Assembly: GCA_964017185.1 (NCBI GenBank) | Contig: OZ024875.1 | Span: 50,485,986 to 50,549,985 of the forward strand | DNA: 64,000 nt | Reading direction: 5' to 3' | DNA from: Rugalucina vietnamica | Lineage: Eukaryota > Mollusca > Bivalvia > Lucinida > Lucinidae | Shown: positions 10,988-24,060 of the stretch, piece after piece | How the letters are laid out: the number at the start of each line of letters is the position of its first letter | Numbering within the stretch: position 1 is the first letter of the stretch | The notes under the pieces: model-generated | The model's input: the letters and a program-made list of their open reading frames with translations, nothing else | Told to the model about the DNA's origin: nothing | Databases searched by the model: none | Position numbers and translations under genes: made by a program

Positions 10988-13900
10988 GGATGTTCGCTGC
11001 CAATGAAAAAGTATTCAAACTTTTTTTCTAACCACTCTTGTTTGATTCCAAAATACAAAACAAGACATTTGAAAACAAAATAAATATAGGGTAGTGTGCA
11101 TTTTTTCAAGCTACAGGCCTCTGAATCGGACCTCTGAGCACCATGTTTTAAATTTGGTAAAATTTATTTAATTTTTAATGTTTTGAAACATACCTGTCTT
11201 GAACAAAAATACACTTAGAATGCTTTCAAAAACCATACTATTTATGTAACGCAGACTATTTTGGACCAAAAGCATAGAAAAATTTGCAACTTGAAGTGGA
11301 TGACAAAATTTTACGATTCCTTTTCCAACCCTACCCCCATACTTGAAAAGTAGGAAAAAATCAATATTTTGAAATGTGCCAAACCCGTATTTGTTGATTC
11401 AAACTTTTTCTTGTATTTTCACACAACATAGAACTTGGTAATGTTGTTCGAATAAAAGAAAGAAATATATAGGGTAGTGAGCATATAAGAGAGAGCCAAC
11501 AACTTGAAAATCGCCATTTTCAGCCTTTCTTCGGCTGTTTTGTTTCTTAAAGCCCATTTCATAAAACCACCTAAAATTTTAAAACCAGCACACCAAAGAC
11601 ACAACGAATGACCTAGAAGACCATGTACACATATACTGCTGCTAAAATTAACATCAAACTAGTGCAATTTATTTGAAGATGTGTAATATTCAAGTTAAAT
11701 CTACCCTACCCCCTAAAGTTTACTGTCAACTTAAATTTTCTGAAAAGTTACAGAAAATGGGGTGAAAAAATGAAGTTTCTTAGATTGACAATTTTCATGG
11801 CTCATTCAATGCATATCATCAATATGTATCAAAATATGAAATATTACACGGCTACCAAACAGTTAAATGCGTAACCGCCGGTTAAGAATAGAAATCCGAT
11901 TCACGTCCTTCCGGTTTTGCATGTGAGGTGCAACAAAAGGTAAACAAAACATACACTACTCGGATCGATCGATGATTATGTTTTAGTACAGAAAGGTATC
12001 AAAAATCTAAGAATGCTATTTTGCCACTTTTTTATCATTGTTAGACAGCACCAAAACAGTTTGCAACATTACTCAATGTTTTTGGGGTTATTTGTTCCCT
12101 CCTTCGAAACAGGAGTTTCAACACGATCAAAGACGGCAAAATACAATTAAAACTAGGGCAATTTTCGGTTTAATATCAAGTTTTTGTGATTATTCCACGA
12201 CAAATTCTGCAGATATTTATTAAATAAATCACAACTGATGTCTGCCACAGTATTCACTTTTCTCAGGGTCCAACATTTCTGTTTCGAGGGGAAGGAAAAA
12301 TTGGTTAAGCATTTAATCATTAAAATAAGAAGGATTTATCTCAAGATATGTTTGGAAACTTTTGCCTGTTTTATGGTTTAACATTCTCTGAACAGCGTTT
12401 TAGATGAAAGCAAACAAAAAAGCAAATTACAGTATACATAACATAACATAACATATCTTTATTCGGTAATATAGGCCTTCAGCCCAAAATACAATACATG
12501 TATATACAAAACATAACATACTTTGAGTGACATGACCCTTCTACCAAAGTTAGTTATGTAGTTCATTTATACATAGATATATGGTGCTAATAGCGCTAAC
12601 CAAATCATTGATTATTCAACAGAGTGGTCCTTAATGTGAATGCCTGTTTAAGAATAGAAGCTATTTTTAATACACTATTTCTATCCCTTAAACCCATTAT
12701 GGTATAAAACATATTTAGTGATCGATATCTTAACCAGGTTCTTTTGAAGAACATATCCCTTATATGTTCATATGCTGTACACTCAAAGAAGAAGTGATAT
12801 TCATCTTCCATAATATGTATATTATTGGTTATGCAAATAGGACAAAATCTAAATTGGGCATCAATATCATCATGTCTACCCTTTTCTATCATTAGTTTGT
12901 GACCAGAACATCTAAAGTTAGCTAAAATAGCCCTAAGTTCGTAAGGAATATCAAATGATATATAAGATTCTACATCTAATACAGATTTAAAACATTTATA
13001 ATGTTCAGCCTTTGAGGAGTTATCAACATCTGAGCGCCATTTTTGTAAACATCCATCTATCACACGTTGTTTAAACTGTAAAAGAAAATTATTTTCATCG
13101 CCCACTTCATGAGTTATCCAAACATAACCAAATCCATACGAAAAAAGAAGTTCTCTAACACTGCTAGCCCATGTCTTTCTACCTACTTCATCAAGTCGTT
13201 TTAACATAAAATAACATTGCTTCGGGTATCTAGATTCTTGCATACGTAAAAGTCTCAGCCAATATTTGATACAATTTGACATATAAGTAGTACATAATGG
13301 TAACCTGCCACATTCTCCTAGTGCAAAAAAATCGGCAACATTAGGTGATAAGCTACAATATCTTTTACAAAACCGTATGTGTGTTTTTTCAATTACTTCA
13401 GAGTACGTAAACCCCCATATTTCAGAACCATAACAAAGTATTGGCTTTACCATAGTGTCAAACAATTTGAACATATCTTTGGGGTTAAACCGTCCAAAAT
13501 TTCTTTGATACCTATAGATATTACTAATTGCCTTTAAGGCTTGTTTAGAGAGCATATCTTTTGTTTTTGACCAAACCAATTTCGGAGTAAAATACAATCC
13601 AAGATACTTATAAAAAGAAACAACTTCAATTGGATCTCCTTTATAAAACCATTTTTCAATATCTTTCAAAAATCCACCATTTCTAAATACTATAATTTTA
13701 GTTTTTCCTAAATTTATTTTCATACCAATTAGATCACAAAAATTAGCAATAGTATCAATGATGCGTTGAAGTCTCCTAACGGTATCAGAAAAGCCAGCTA
13801 CATCATCAGCAAATAATAAAGATATCAAACTATCAGCTTCTTGAGAAACATATATACCATTTCCACAATGTACTCGTAAATAATCAACAAGATCATTGAT

Positions 13901-16057
13901 AAACAATGAAAAGATAATGGGGCTAGCTACACAACCCTGTTATGCTCCGATAGTACATTCAAAAAATTTAGAAAGCTTATCATCTATCTTAACACAAGAT
14001 TTCAATTTAGAGTATGCTGACTTAAGAATATTTAAAAATTTTCCATTAACATTTTTTCTGTTAAATGATTCCCACAATTTGTCATGATCGATACTGTCAA
14101 ACGCCTTAGCAAAATCAACAAATATACAATAGAATCGACCCTTTTTCTTAGAAATATATTTTTGTGTTACTGCCATTAATGTAAAACAGTTATCAATCGT
14201 AGAATATGTCTTTCTAAATCCAGCTTGGGCTTCATCAATTACATTAAATTCATCAGACCATTTAGTAAGTCGAATACTTAAAATATTCATAAAAATTTTA
14301 CATAGTGAGTCCATTAAGGATATTCCACGGAAATTGTTAGGGTCAAACATTGGCCCCTTCTTGTGTATGGGAACAATAAGACTTTTACCCCAATCTTCAG
14401 GAAAATTACTGGTGTCCAAAATTTCATTGAACAAGGTTTTCAAATAAGGTGTTATTATGTGCATTATACATTTATATAGCTCAATACAAATACCGTCAGG
14501 CCCAGGAGATTTATTGATATGTAAATGTTTGATACTTTCTACAATTTCAGCCTCAGATATAGGCGTGTTTAATTGGCTTGCATCTAAATTACGTCTATCA
14601 TCAGGAATAGGAGCAATATTCAAGCCATCATTAATGTTATGACGCACATTTAACAAATTTCGGAAATAATTCGACCACTCGTAACTACTTATCAGTGAAT
14701 TTGTTTGGCGGTTGACAGAGTTACCTTCCTTAAGTATATTCCAGAACTTCCGCGGATCGTTTTTTGATGATATTAATAATTGCCTTTTATGTTTTGCATA
14801 TGAATATTTTTTATCACGACATATGTTCTTAAATTTATTTCTAAGATTCTTGTAAACATTCAAATGGTGTCTAGAATTTGTGAGCCTAAATTGTCTTAAT
14901 GCACGGTGTTTATCACGTTTAGCGCTTCTGCAAGCATGGTCAAACCAAGGAGTCTGAAAAGAAACGCGAGAATAACTTTTACAAAGCATGTCCTCTGCTG
15001 ATTTCTTAATAATATCAATAAAACTTGATACACAATGCTGTAAAGTCTAAGTTTTATCATAAACAAGAATACCATACATGTGAATTATTGTATTGCATGT
15101 TTGTTGCCAAAAATGTTTGTATTTTGATATATACCAAGAATTCTCACTGCAAACATCACAAATAAACCAATTTTGGATTTTTTTTTCATTTTCCTGGAGA
15201 AGGGGTGTCTATATGTATTAACTAAGTTAATTATTTTTAACATTATCACTCACTTTAAAATAATGAGCAAAATGAAGACCAATGTATATTTAAGGCTTTT
15301 GTACATGCAGATTTTTGTTTGTTTTTTCTTGCACACCACTGTCAGTCAAAAACCCTTCAATAAATTTTATTTGAAAGGGTTAAAAACCATACAGAGATGA
15401 CGAGACACTGTGATAATTAAATTGTTAAACATAGAACTCGAGAGAGAAACTAACATACAGGTGGTTTTAATGTCGATTATTTTGCTATCATTCTAATGAT
15501 TAAATGCGTGACCAAAATTTTGACACGGCTTTTAGCCACATATACATTGAAAGCAGTGGTCAATGGCAAGGAAAGGGTTCACAGAACTTAAACAATGTAA
15601 AAATCATCTGTTGGCTGTTTTGCCGTCCGTTTATAATGACGCAATCTAAAAATATCCCTATGACTGACCCACATTTTCTTCATGTACAATGCAATCTCAA
15701 CATGCATTTTGGAGGAGGGAATAAAAATCACGATTAAAAGGAAACAAATCTGGAAATCTTTTGGGATACCATGAGATCAATTTATAACTAACAAAATTGC
15801 ATTGAGAAAATTTTAATAACTTTCTCCAGGTAAAAATAATTTACTTGGAAACGCGAGCTACGAAAGTTTGTTTACCTTTTACTGCACCTCACACGCAAAA
15901 CCGGAAGGACGTGAATCGGATTTCTTTTCTTAACCGCGGTTATGCATTTAACTGTTTGGTAGCCGTGTATTAGGAAAATATCTGCAGCCGTTTACGAGAT
16001 ATTCAAGAAAAGAAAAACCGGAAGTTCCGAAATGTCAAATGTTAGCAGCGAACATCC
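10988..16057. mobile_element. TTAA-flanked DNA transposon inside the pearl-like element
   Basis: The ends are GGATGTTCGCTGC and its reverse complement GCAGCGAACATCC. Each end is bordered by TTAA (10984-10987 and 16058-16061), which is present once in undisturbed pearl units. A second inverted pair of about 105 bp lies inside (11849-11955 against 15866-15972; shared words CACGGCTACCAAACAGTTAAATGC and CACGTCCTTCCGG). TTAA duplication is typical of piggyBac and Kolobok transposons. No transposase was seen, and a LINE occupies 12430-15048. Non-autonomous; superfamily uncertain. Confidence 0.68.
12430..15048 (-). mobile_element. LINE 4 (innermost), near-intact RT ORF with one stop
   Basis: From 14989 down to 12605 one frame runs for about 790 codons with a single in-frame TAA at about 13936, just before QGCVASPIIFSLFINDL. 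Motifs in order are LHINKSPGPDGI, PIHKKGPMFDPNNFRGISL, AGFRKTYSTIDN, IFVDFAKAFDSIDHDKLW, LLFADDVAGF, KINLGKTKIIVFRNGG and YKYLGLYFTPKLVW. The C-terminal FCPIC...EDEYHFFFECTAYEHIR is the terminal Cys/His region often seen in I-like LINEs. The minus-strand 3' end has AATAAA and a TGTTA-repeat tail at about 12436-12470. The endonuclease is missing (5'-truncated). Confidence 0.88.
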
Positions 16058-16504
16058 TTAAATGACTTTAAATGACATTTTAAAAGTTTTCCCCATTCAA
16101 ATGCATTGGCGACCTATGTTGACCTTGCCGTAAAATAAGTCAAGGTCACCGCAAGGTCATGATTTATATACACATTGTAGTGCTTGAGTCATCGATGCTT
16201 CATGCCAAGTTTGGTTGAAATCGGTCCAGTGGTTCCGGAGAAGAAGATTTTTGAAGGGTTTTTACCATATATGGACATCGCGGCCATCTTGGTCATGTGA
16301 CCTGGATTATTTATATACACATTGGTTCCCCCTTCCCATAGATGCTTCATGTAAAATTTGGCTTTGATTGGCCAAGCTGTTTCAGAGAAGAAGATCTTTG
16401 AAAATGGTGGACGACGGACGGACGGACGGACGACGGACGGACGACGGATCATGGCCATCCTATAAGCTCACCTTGTGAGCCTGACGGCTCAGGTGAGCTA
16501 ATAA

Positions 16505-19500
16505 ACGAAGGGGAAAAATCAACGAAATTCAGATATCTCAGCAACCAAAAACTCCAAAGACTTGAAATTTGTATTAAATTATTGTTATGATAATGTTCTA
16601 TATTAATGTGAAAAAATACAGAATGATTTTGACCTTCTTGGTGTTCAAATATTGATGAGAACTTTCAATTTTAGAGACAAATCACAGACCAATGTAGGTG
16701 GTATACCTACAGAAACGTTTATAGCTCAGCAGCCAAAAGCCATAGAGAGCTGAAGTTTGTAACAAATGATTGCTATGATGACATTCTAAAACGACATAAG
16801 AAGATACATCAATAGTCAGACTCTTGTGCTGTTCAAATATTGAGGAAACTTTAAATATTAGAGAAAAATCACAGAAAATGGAGGGGTATACCTACAAAAA
16901 CATGTATTTCTCAGGAACCAAAAGTCATAAAGAACAGAAATTGGTATCAAATGATTGGTATAACAATATTTTATAATTATACAATTAGATATATCAATAA
17001 GCTGACTCTTTTGTAGCGCAAATACTTAAGGGAACTTCAGATATAGGAGAAAAATCACTGGCAAACGAAGGGGGTATACAAATAAAACTGCTGATATCTC
17101 AGTGACCAAAAGCTCTAGAGAGCTAAAATTTGAATCAAACGATTGTTAGAAATATGTTCTATAATCATTAGATAAGAAACATAATTAACTTGACTTTCTC
17201 ATTGTTGGAATATAGATGAGAACTTTAAATATTAGATAAAAATCTCAAAAAATATAGGGGTATGCCAACGGAAACGTATATATCTCAGCAACCAAAAGTC
17301 CTAGACAGCTGAAATTGGTATCAAATGATTGCTATGATCATATTCTATAACCATGTAAAGGGTATATAAATAAAATGTCTTTCTTGTTTCTCGAATATTT
17401 AAGAGAACTTAAGCTATAGAAGAAAAAACATTTGCAAACGAAGGGGGTATACCAATAAAACTGCTGATATATCAGTGACCAAAAGATCTAGAGAGCTAAA
17501 ATTGGTATCAAATGATTGCAAGAATAATGTTCTATAAACATAAGATAAAGAACATAAATAATTTGACTCTCTCATTGTTGGAATATAGATGAAAACTTTA
17601 AATATTAGATAAAAATCTCAGAAAAATATAGGGAATATGCCAACGGAAACGTATATTTCTCAGCAACCAAAAGTCATAGACAGCTGAAATTGGTATCAAA
17701 TGATTGCTATGACAATATTCTATAACCATGTAAAGGGTATATAAACAAAATATGTTTTTTTCTTTCTCGAATATTTAAGAGAACTTAAGCTATATGAGAA
17801 AAAACATTGGCAAACGAAGGGGGTATACCAAGAAAACTGCTAAAATATCAGTAACCAAAAGATCTAGAGAGCTTAAATTTGTATCAAATGATTGCTAGAA
17901 TAACTTTCTTTAATCATGTGATAAAAACATAAATTATTTGACTTTCTCATTGATGAAATAGTGATGAGAACTTTAAATATTAGATAAAAAAATCTCAGAA
18001 AAATATAGGGGCTATACCAACGGAAACGTACATATCTCAATAACCAAAAGATCCAGAGACTGAAAATGCTATAATATGATTGCGTTGACAATATTCTATA
18101 ACCATGTAACAAGTATATAAACAAACTGACTTTCTTGTTGTTCAAATATTTAAAATAACTTAAGATATGAGAGAAAAATCACTTGCAAACGAAGGGGGTA
18201 TACAAATAAAACTGCTAATATTTCATCGACAAAAAGCCCTAGAAAGCTGAAATTGGTATCAAATGATTGCTAAAATAACGCTTTAAAACCACTTGGTAAG
18301 TCACTTAAACAATCTGACTTACTTTTTTTGAATATTGATAAAAACTTTAAATATTAGTGAAAAATCACAGAAAAATTGAGGGGGTGTACCACCAAAAAAC
18401 TTAATACGTCAGCAACCAAAAATATAGAGAGCTTAAATTGGTATCGAATGATTGCTATGGTAATGTTCTATAATCATAAGATAAGATTTATGAAAAATTA
18501 GACTTTCTTAGTGTTTGAATATTGATGAAAACTTAAAATATTAGATAAAAAATCACAGAAAAATATAGGGGGTATACCAAAGGAAACATATATATCTCAA
18601 CAACCAAAAGTCCCAGAGAGCTGATATTGGTATCAAATAATTGATATGACAATATTCTATGACCCTGTAAAAGGTATATAGCAAGCTGACTTTTTGCTGC
18701 TCAAATATTTGAGAAAACTTAAGATATAGGAGAAAAATTACTGGCAAAGAAGGGGATATATCAATAAAACTGCTGATATCACAATTACCAAAGGCACTAC
18801 AGAGCTGAAATTGCTATAAAATGATTGCTATGACAATATTCTATAACCATGCAACAAGTATATAAACAAGCTGACTTTCTTGTTTCTCAAATATTTAAAA
18901 GAACTTAAGATATAAGAGAAAAATCACTTGCAAACGAAGGAGGTATACCAATAAAACTGCTACTATCTCAATGACAAACAGCTCTAGAAAGCTGAAATTG
19001 GTATCAAATAATTGCTAAGATAATGTTCTAAAATCACGTGGTAAGACACACAAACAATCTGACTTACTTTTTTTCAAATATTGATAAGAACTATGAATAT
19101 TAGAGAAAAATCACAGAAAAAAGTGGAGGGGCTATACCCCCAAAAATCTTTATAACTCGGCAACCAAAAGTTATAGAAAGCCGAAATTGATATCAAATGA
19201 TTGCTATGGTATTGCTCTATAATCATAAGATAAGATTTATGAAAAACTAGGCTTTCTTAGTGTTGAATATTGATGAGAACTTAAAATATTAGATAAAAAT
19301 GACAGAAAAATAGAGGGGGTATACCAACAGAAACGTTTATATCTCAGCAGCCAAAAGTCCTAGAGAGCTAAAATTGGTATCAAATGATTGATATGACAAT
19401 AATTGATAGCCGTGTTATATAATAAGACATATGAACAAGCTGACTATCTTGTTCCAAAAATTGAAGAAAACTTAAGATATAAGAGAAAAACACAGACAAA

Positions 19501-19524
19501 TGAAGGGGGTGTACTAGAATAAAC
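16505..19524 (+). repeat. 187-bp satellite, right block (about 16 units)
   Basis: The landmark CTCAGCAACCAAAAG recurs near 16531, 16720, 16907, 17096, 17281, 17468, 17658, 17846, 18033, 18218, 18409, 18594, 18777, 18968, 19155 and 19340, a period of 183-191 bp. Each unit also carries AAATGATTGCTATGA, CTATAACCATG and TTAGAGAAAAATCACAG, with a purine-rich GAAGGGGGTATAC segment. The units are diverged. Short open frames in it are chance. Confidence 0.9.
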
Positions 19525-19669
19525 TCGAAGATTTTAACCATAAAGCTACCACCTAGAAAGGTCCCCCCGATTTTATCTAATTCTATACATGCCAAAATTG
19601 TGGAAAAAGTGTGGGGGGGGATCTGTTCAGGTCAGGTGGTACCGACATCTTAAATAGCTCATGGACCAA

Positions 19670-21627
19670 GTAGTGCAGTTTGTAGAGTAGTCTCCTGTGA
19701 GGCACCTTGTCAAAGGCCTTTGCGAAATCCATGATGACCACATCCGTTTGTCTGTGACCCCGGTTCAAGGCTCGATCCAGGTTACTAACCATGTCATGAA
19801 AGAACTGAACCAGTTGGGTTTCGCAAGACCTTTGACTACGGAAGCCATGCTGACAGTCAGCAAGAATATTTTCAAGGGAAAGATGCTTATTAATGTTGCT
19901 GACTATTATATGCTCAAGGGTCTTGCAACAGATGCAAGTTAGTGACACCGGTCGATAATTTGCATGGTCATATTTCTCACCTTTTTTAAATACCAGGGCT
20001 ACATTTACCTATCGCCAATCATCTGGTACATTTCCCTGAGCAAGCGACTCATTGTAGATATAGGCCAGAATGGGAGCAATTTCAGAACTACTTTCTTTTA
20101 ACATCCTAGCACTCAGGCCATCTGGCCCAGGTGCCTTGTGTACCTTAAGCCCATTTAACAGTTTGAGGACCCCTTTAGGGTCAACTGTGATTTCACCGAT
20201 GGCGGTGAATGGGCTAGTGCCTTTGGAGGGGATTTCAGAGTCAGTTTCGCGAGTAAAAGCTGATTGAAATTGTTTGTTACAAATATTTGCCTTATCGACA
20301 GTGTCTGTTTTAAGAATTCCATTTTCGCGGAGAGAAGTGATCCCAAACGCGTCTTTTTTGAGTGACTTTACGAATGTCCAAAACTTTTTAGCTTTTTTCA
20401 TTTTTCCTTGGGCTATCGGGATCAGCTAGTGTATTCCGGTTCCAGAGTGAAAATATTGGAAATATGTTTCCAATACGCATCTCTGATGGCTTTTTGGACA
20501 TGTGCTCTAAACCGTTTGTAATGGTTTTTAATGTCAGGGCTGCTTGACCTGCGAGCACGAAAATAAAGCCTGTCACGTTTCTTAATGAGGCGTTTGATCG
20601 TACAATCGATCCATGGTAATTGTCTTGGTGATTTTTGTCGGAATAAACCTTTCAATAGCCTCGAGAACTTCGGACTTAAAACTGACCCACATGTCATTAA
20701 CTGACATACGACTATGGTCAGATGAAAGGAACGAGTCCCTAAAACGCGCTAGATGGTCGCGTAGACCTTCCATATCCGCTCGATTGTACAGAAAATCTTT
20801 CGCGGGGCTTGCTGGATCCGTTTGGCCTTAATGTCGTATTCTACATAGACTATGTCATGATCCGCTTTGCCGATCGGGGGCATCCCTTTTACGCAGCTAA
20901 CTGGGGATGGAGAGTTAGTGAGTAGCAGATCAAGGGTCTTGTCATTGCGGGTGTGAATATTCACAACTTGGGAAAGGCAGTGATCTTGAGCAATTTCCAA
21001 AAGTTGACACTGTATTGGCCTTTGCGGTACCCCCTCGGGTACCTGCATAGTGCTCCACTCAATATCCCCGCAGTTAAAGTCATCTCCCACCAAGACATGA
21101 GCATTTTTGTTTGACATTATCCTAGTCAAGGATTTATTGAATTCCATAAGATACTCTTCTTCAATGCGTTTGGGAGGGCGATAAAAAGAACCAAGATACA
21201 AAGTCCTACATCCAATTATGTTCAATTTACACCAAATGACTTCACATTTGGCGTCCAGTTCCGGAGTTTCCGTACAAAGTAGGTCACGCCTATAAGCAAT
21301 GAAAACACCACCACCTTGACTGTCACCTGCTCTGTCTTTCCGGATAGCATCAAAAGAATCTGGGAAAATTTCTGAGTTCTTTACTTCAGGGGTTAACCAC
21401 GACTCATTCCCCAAGATGATGTCTGGTTTAGCCGAATCAATAACAGTATGAATTTCAGCCTTCTTGTTCTTGATAGACTGACAATAAATGATCAAAGTTC
21501 TAAGTGGGTGATTCAAGACCGCCTTGGTCTTTGTCTTAGCTTCTTTCTGTTGCACAATAGGCGAAGAAGCTGTATTGGGGGGGGGGGGGGCAACTTTGTC
21601 TGGTACCGGACTGTCAGGTTCGGACAA
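19670..21627 (-). mobile_element. LINE 3, 5' half: endonuclease plus start of RT
   Basis: 21627-20749 is an open minus-strand frame with an APE-type endonuclease: SIKNKKAEIHTVIDSAKPDIILGNESWL is spread across it, then GGGVFIAYR, LGSFYRPP, VLVGDDFNCGDIEW and KADHDIVYVEY near the end. 20773-20009 continues in shifted frames with the linker (LPWIDCTIKRLIKKRDRLY) and RT start (LKVHKAPGPDGLSARMLKE). 19948-19670 gives ANYRPVSLTCICCKTLEH, GFRSQRSCETQL and VIMDFAKAFDKVPHRRLLYKLHY. A TAG at about 20010 and two frameshifts disable it. It continues at 7836. Confidence 0.85.
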
Positions 21628-22346
21628 GGTTGATAGAGTTTGTTTTTTTTTTAATTTTAAACTTGAACGAAAGTGTCATGCATGCATCTATGTAGAACAT
21701 TTAGAAGCCTCTGTGGCGCGTGGTTATGTTACTCACCTTTTAATTAAACCAGGGGTCGCTAGTTCGTTTCAGGGCTTCTCCAGTCTGTCGGACGATATAA
21801 CCATATTGGTGGGACGCTAAACCCCAAATCAACAATAGCAGAAAATTTCCTCGTTACTTACTGAGCTATAGCAAACCCCAAGCCGCGGTGTTCCACTTCC
21901 GGACGAAAGTCCGGCGAACAACGGAACCAACCGTTCCGGGTTTTAGCATGAAAACCTTTGAAAGCGCTTACTGACAAAGAAAAAAGCTTTAGTGAAAAAA
22001 GAAAAGTTCTTATTTCATGAATATTTGTGTGCTTAAAAGCATTCAAGGTACATCGTATGTTTCTTTTTCTGATATATTATGGCTTTGTTTTTGTCTATGA
22101 AGAAAAATTTTCTTAAAATATTTCGTTGTACATTAAGAATTTTTATTTGTCATTAGTTTTCGCGACTGAAAATATAGCCCGGCGTAATGTGTTTCCGCGT
22201 TACTTATCACTAAACAAGTATAAGCTTTAACAAAAAGCTTGGTCTACGCTTCGCATATATAAACTAGAATGTCAAAGAATCTGACCGTACTCCCATTCCA
22301 TCGTGGTTCATGTGACTGAACAGAAATAAAACGCTGCGCAGTCAAA
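21628..22346. other. Unassigned DNA with SINE-like segment
   Basis: About 21705-21830 contains a decayed tRNA-like head (GGCGCGTGGTTA) and a tail GGTGGGACGCTAAACCCCA of the type seen in molluscan SINEs. The rest shows nothing I recognise. Confidence 0.4.
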
Positions 22347-22529
22347 GCATTCATACCTGACAATCGACCGTCACAATACTGTCGGTTCATTTCGATCCAT
22401 TGTGGCTTGGATAGAATGTAATTGGCTACACGGCAAGTGGGGCGTGGTCAAAGCTTTCATACCTGACCATATAGCGTCACAATACCGTCGGTTCATTTCA
22501 TTCCAATAATGCTTAGATAGAATGCAATC
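22347..22529 (+). repeat. Tandem duplication, about 103-bp period
   Basis: 22347-22424 and 22450-22529 are about 80% alike; both contain TTCATACCTGAC, CGTCACAATAC and CGGTTCATTTC followed by CTTRGATAGAATG. Two units only; the second runs into unique sequence. Confidence 0.7.
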
Positions 22530-24060
22530 ATGCACCAGTTCCACGAATCTAACAATTTGCCCCTTTTTTGGTACCTACTGCACCATTGGTACAAATGTTA
22601 CCAACCAAAGGGAGGTTTGCATAGGTGTTTTGGATGTTTACACGGTCCTTGGCGAAACGACACGGAATCCTACTAACACGATGGTCAAGCCACTAGACTC
22701 AGACGTGCAGTTGCAGTTGTAGCGAGGTGTATGAGTTGTCTTGAAAGTAGGTCAATCTCAAACCTTAGAGTAGTCTACGCGCTGGCGCGTAGACAAAAAC
22801 GAATACCGGAAAGACAGCTACGCTAACAATAAAAACATGGTTATTTTTTCTTATCATTAAATGTCACGCATCATCCTGACAATCAACCAGGAAGTCCCAT
22901 TTATCTTTGATTTGGCACCAGTAATTTGTTCAGTCCAACCACATCGCCGCCATCTTGGATATTCTGAATCAGTTCTCGCGTTATTTGGGAAAATCAATAT
23001 ACGGAAGCCAGTAATTGTTATACCAATATAAAAACAAGTGTACCTAAACGCAGAAACATTGGTATTAAGCCTAAATGAGAATAAAAATATTTTTTTCTAG
23101 AATTGCACTCGCAGGTATCTATTTCAAAATTTGCAACAAAATTATCTTGCAATCTCCACTTGAAAAATAGGGCACATCAAAATTGGAAAATTTAAGGCAC
23201 ACCTAGCATTGAATTTATTGATTAAAAGGTCTTACACCACAAAAATACAATAAAGGTAGCTCCAGCTTTCAATAAATTGGGGATGTGAATAAGGTGTAAG
23301 GTTTTATTAAGTGAATACAATTGGTAAGAGCATTTTAGTTTCCTTAATAAAGGAAACTTTTTCTAAAAATTTTGATGATAATTTGGTGCTACCGTACATT
23401 TTTATTTTGTGGAACTGCGGAGCGCATGTCACGTGATCAAAATATTGACACGTGCCACAGAACTGTCAAAATAAAGTGGATTTTTATTGATTTTGGCATG
23501 GATATGGAGTTTTAATTGATAGGGGTAGTACAGGTTTGTGCAGGATCTATTGATTTTCATATGGGATACTTTTTCCATTGATAACTTACCTTTTAACGGA
23601 ACATATTTGGAAAATAGTGATGGTCAGTGAAGCATAGACCTTTACGTCAAAGGTTATCCCGATAAAACACCCGGTAGGGGGCGTGGCGCTTTGTTTTCTC
23701 GCAAAATACCGTATGCCGCGATATCTGATATAACGCGGAGACACATTACTCGAGTATACAAGTAATACTTTTTAAAAACAGAAACTATATTTTTTTATGG
23801 TTTTGTTGAGATTTCATGAACATATGATTTAATAGCAAGATAATTTAGTTGGTTTTAAACTTACCAACATGATTGCTCCTGCACAAGCTTACAGACTGTG
23901 TGTAGAGCGGAACCTTTGAAATTCGGTTGCCATTGGGAACTAAAATTTATTGAATGTTTTCATGGAATTTAAGTCTTTCTTTTATAATTTATAGCTCTGG
24001 GCCAAGTGTTGAAGTTTGTCTGTTGAGGTGAAAGTCAGTTGTATGCTGTGAAGTGGTGGT
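22530..24060. other. Unassigned upstream region
   Basis: No repeat or coding signal is supported. It may contain the promoter and a non-coding first exon of the TRIM-FG gene, since the coding exon at 24905 is preceded by a splice acceptor. Confidence 0.3.

Larger units (their letters stand above)
9128..16500 (+). mobile_element. Pearl-like (Helentron-related?) element, copy 1
   Basis: It starts with CCAGAGGACCAATGGTCC and CGCTCACCTGAG and ends with the hairpin AGCTCACC...GAGCC/GGCTC...GGTGAGCT at 16466-16500, preceded by (GGAC)n. The core is a tandem of about 455-bp units (units recur near 9490, 9945, 10395 and 10860). Each unit contains GGTCAAGGTCATC and GCGGCCATCTTGGTCATGTG. The satellite sequence flanking it resumes with no clear target duplication, as expected of rolling-circle insertion. 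Subterminal hairpins plus tandem core fit the bivalve pearl/Helentron class; that assignment is inferred. A TTAA-flanked element interrupts it at 10988-16057. Confidence 0.7.
7837..19669. mobile_element. Large inverted-repeat element inserted in LINE 3
   Basis: Both ends carry diverged terminal inverted repeats of about 145 bp. 7837-7985 and the reverse complement of 19525-19669 share TTGGTCCATGAGC, GTCGGTACCA, CCTGAACA, AAAATCGGGGGGAC and GGTAGCTTTA. The interior holds a short unique region (7986-8760) and about 18 units of a 187-bp satellite, split by a later 7.4-kb insertion. Without that insertion the element would be about 4.4 kb. No transposase was seen, so it is non-autonomous. No clear target duplication is visible (at most one extra G at the junction). 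The superfamily is unknown. Confidence 0.72.

Noticed and set aside
10092-16458. Repeated short minus-strand frames with a HMTKMAAM-type motif
   Set aside because: They recur with each 455-bp pearl unit in both orientations and carry no family features. Repeat translation only.
8760-19524. CRISPR-like array, because of regular spacing
   Set aside because: Whole 187-bp units are similar, with no repeat-spacer alternation, and the host is eukaryotic. It is a satellite.
20613-20831. Plus-strand frames opposite the LINE 3 endonuclease region
   Set aside because: Antisense shadows of the minus-strand LINE coding sequence.
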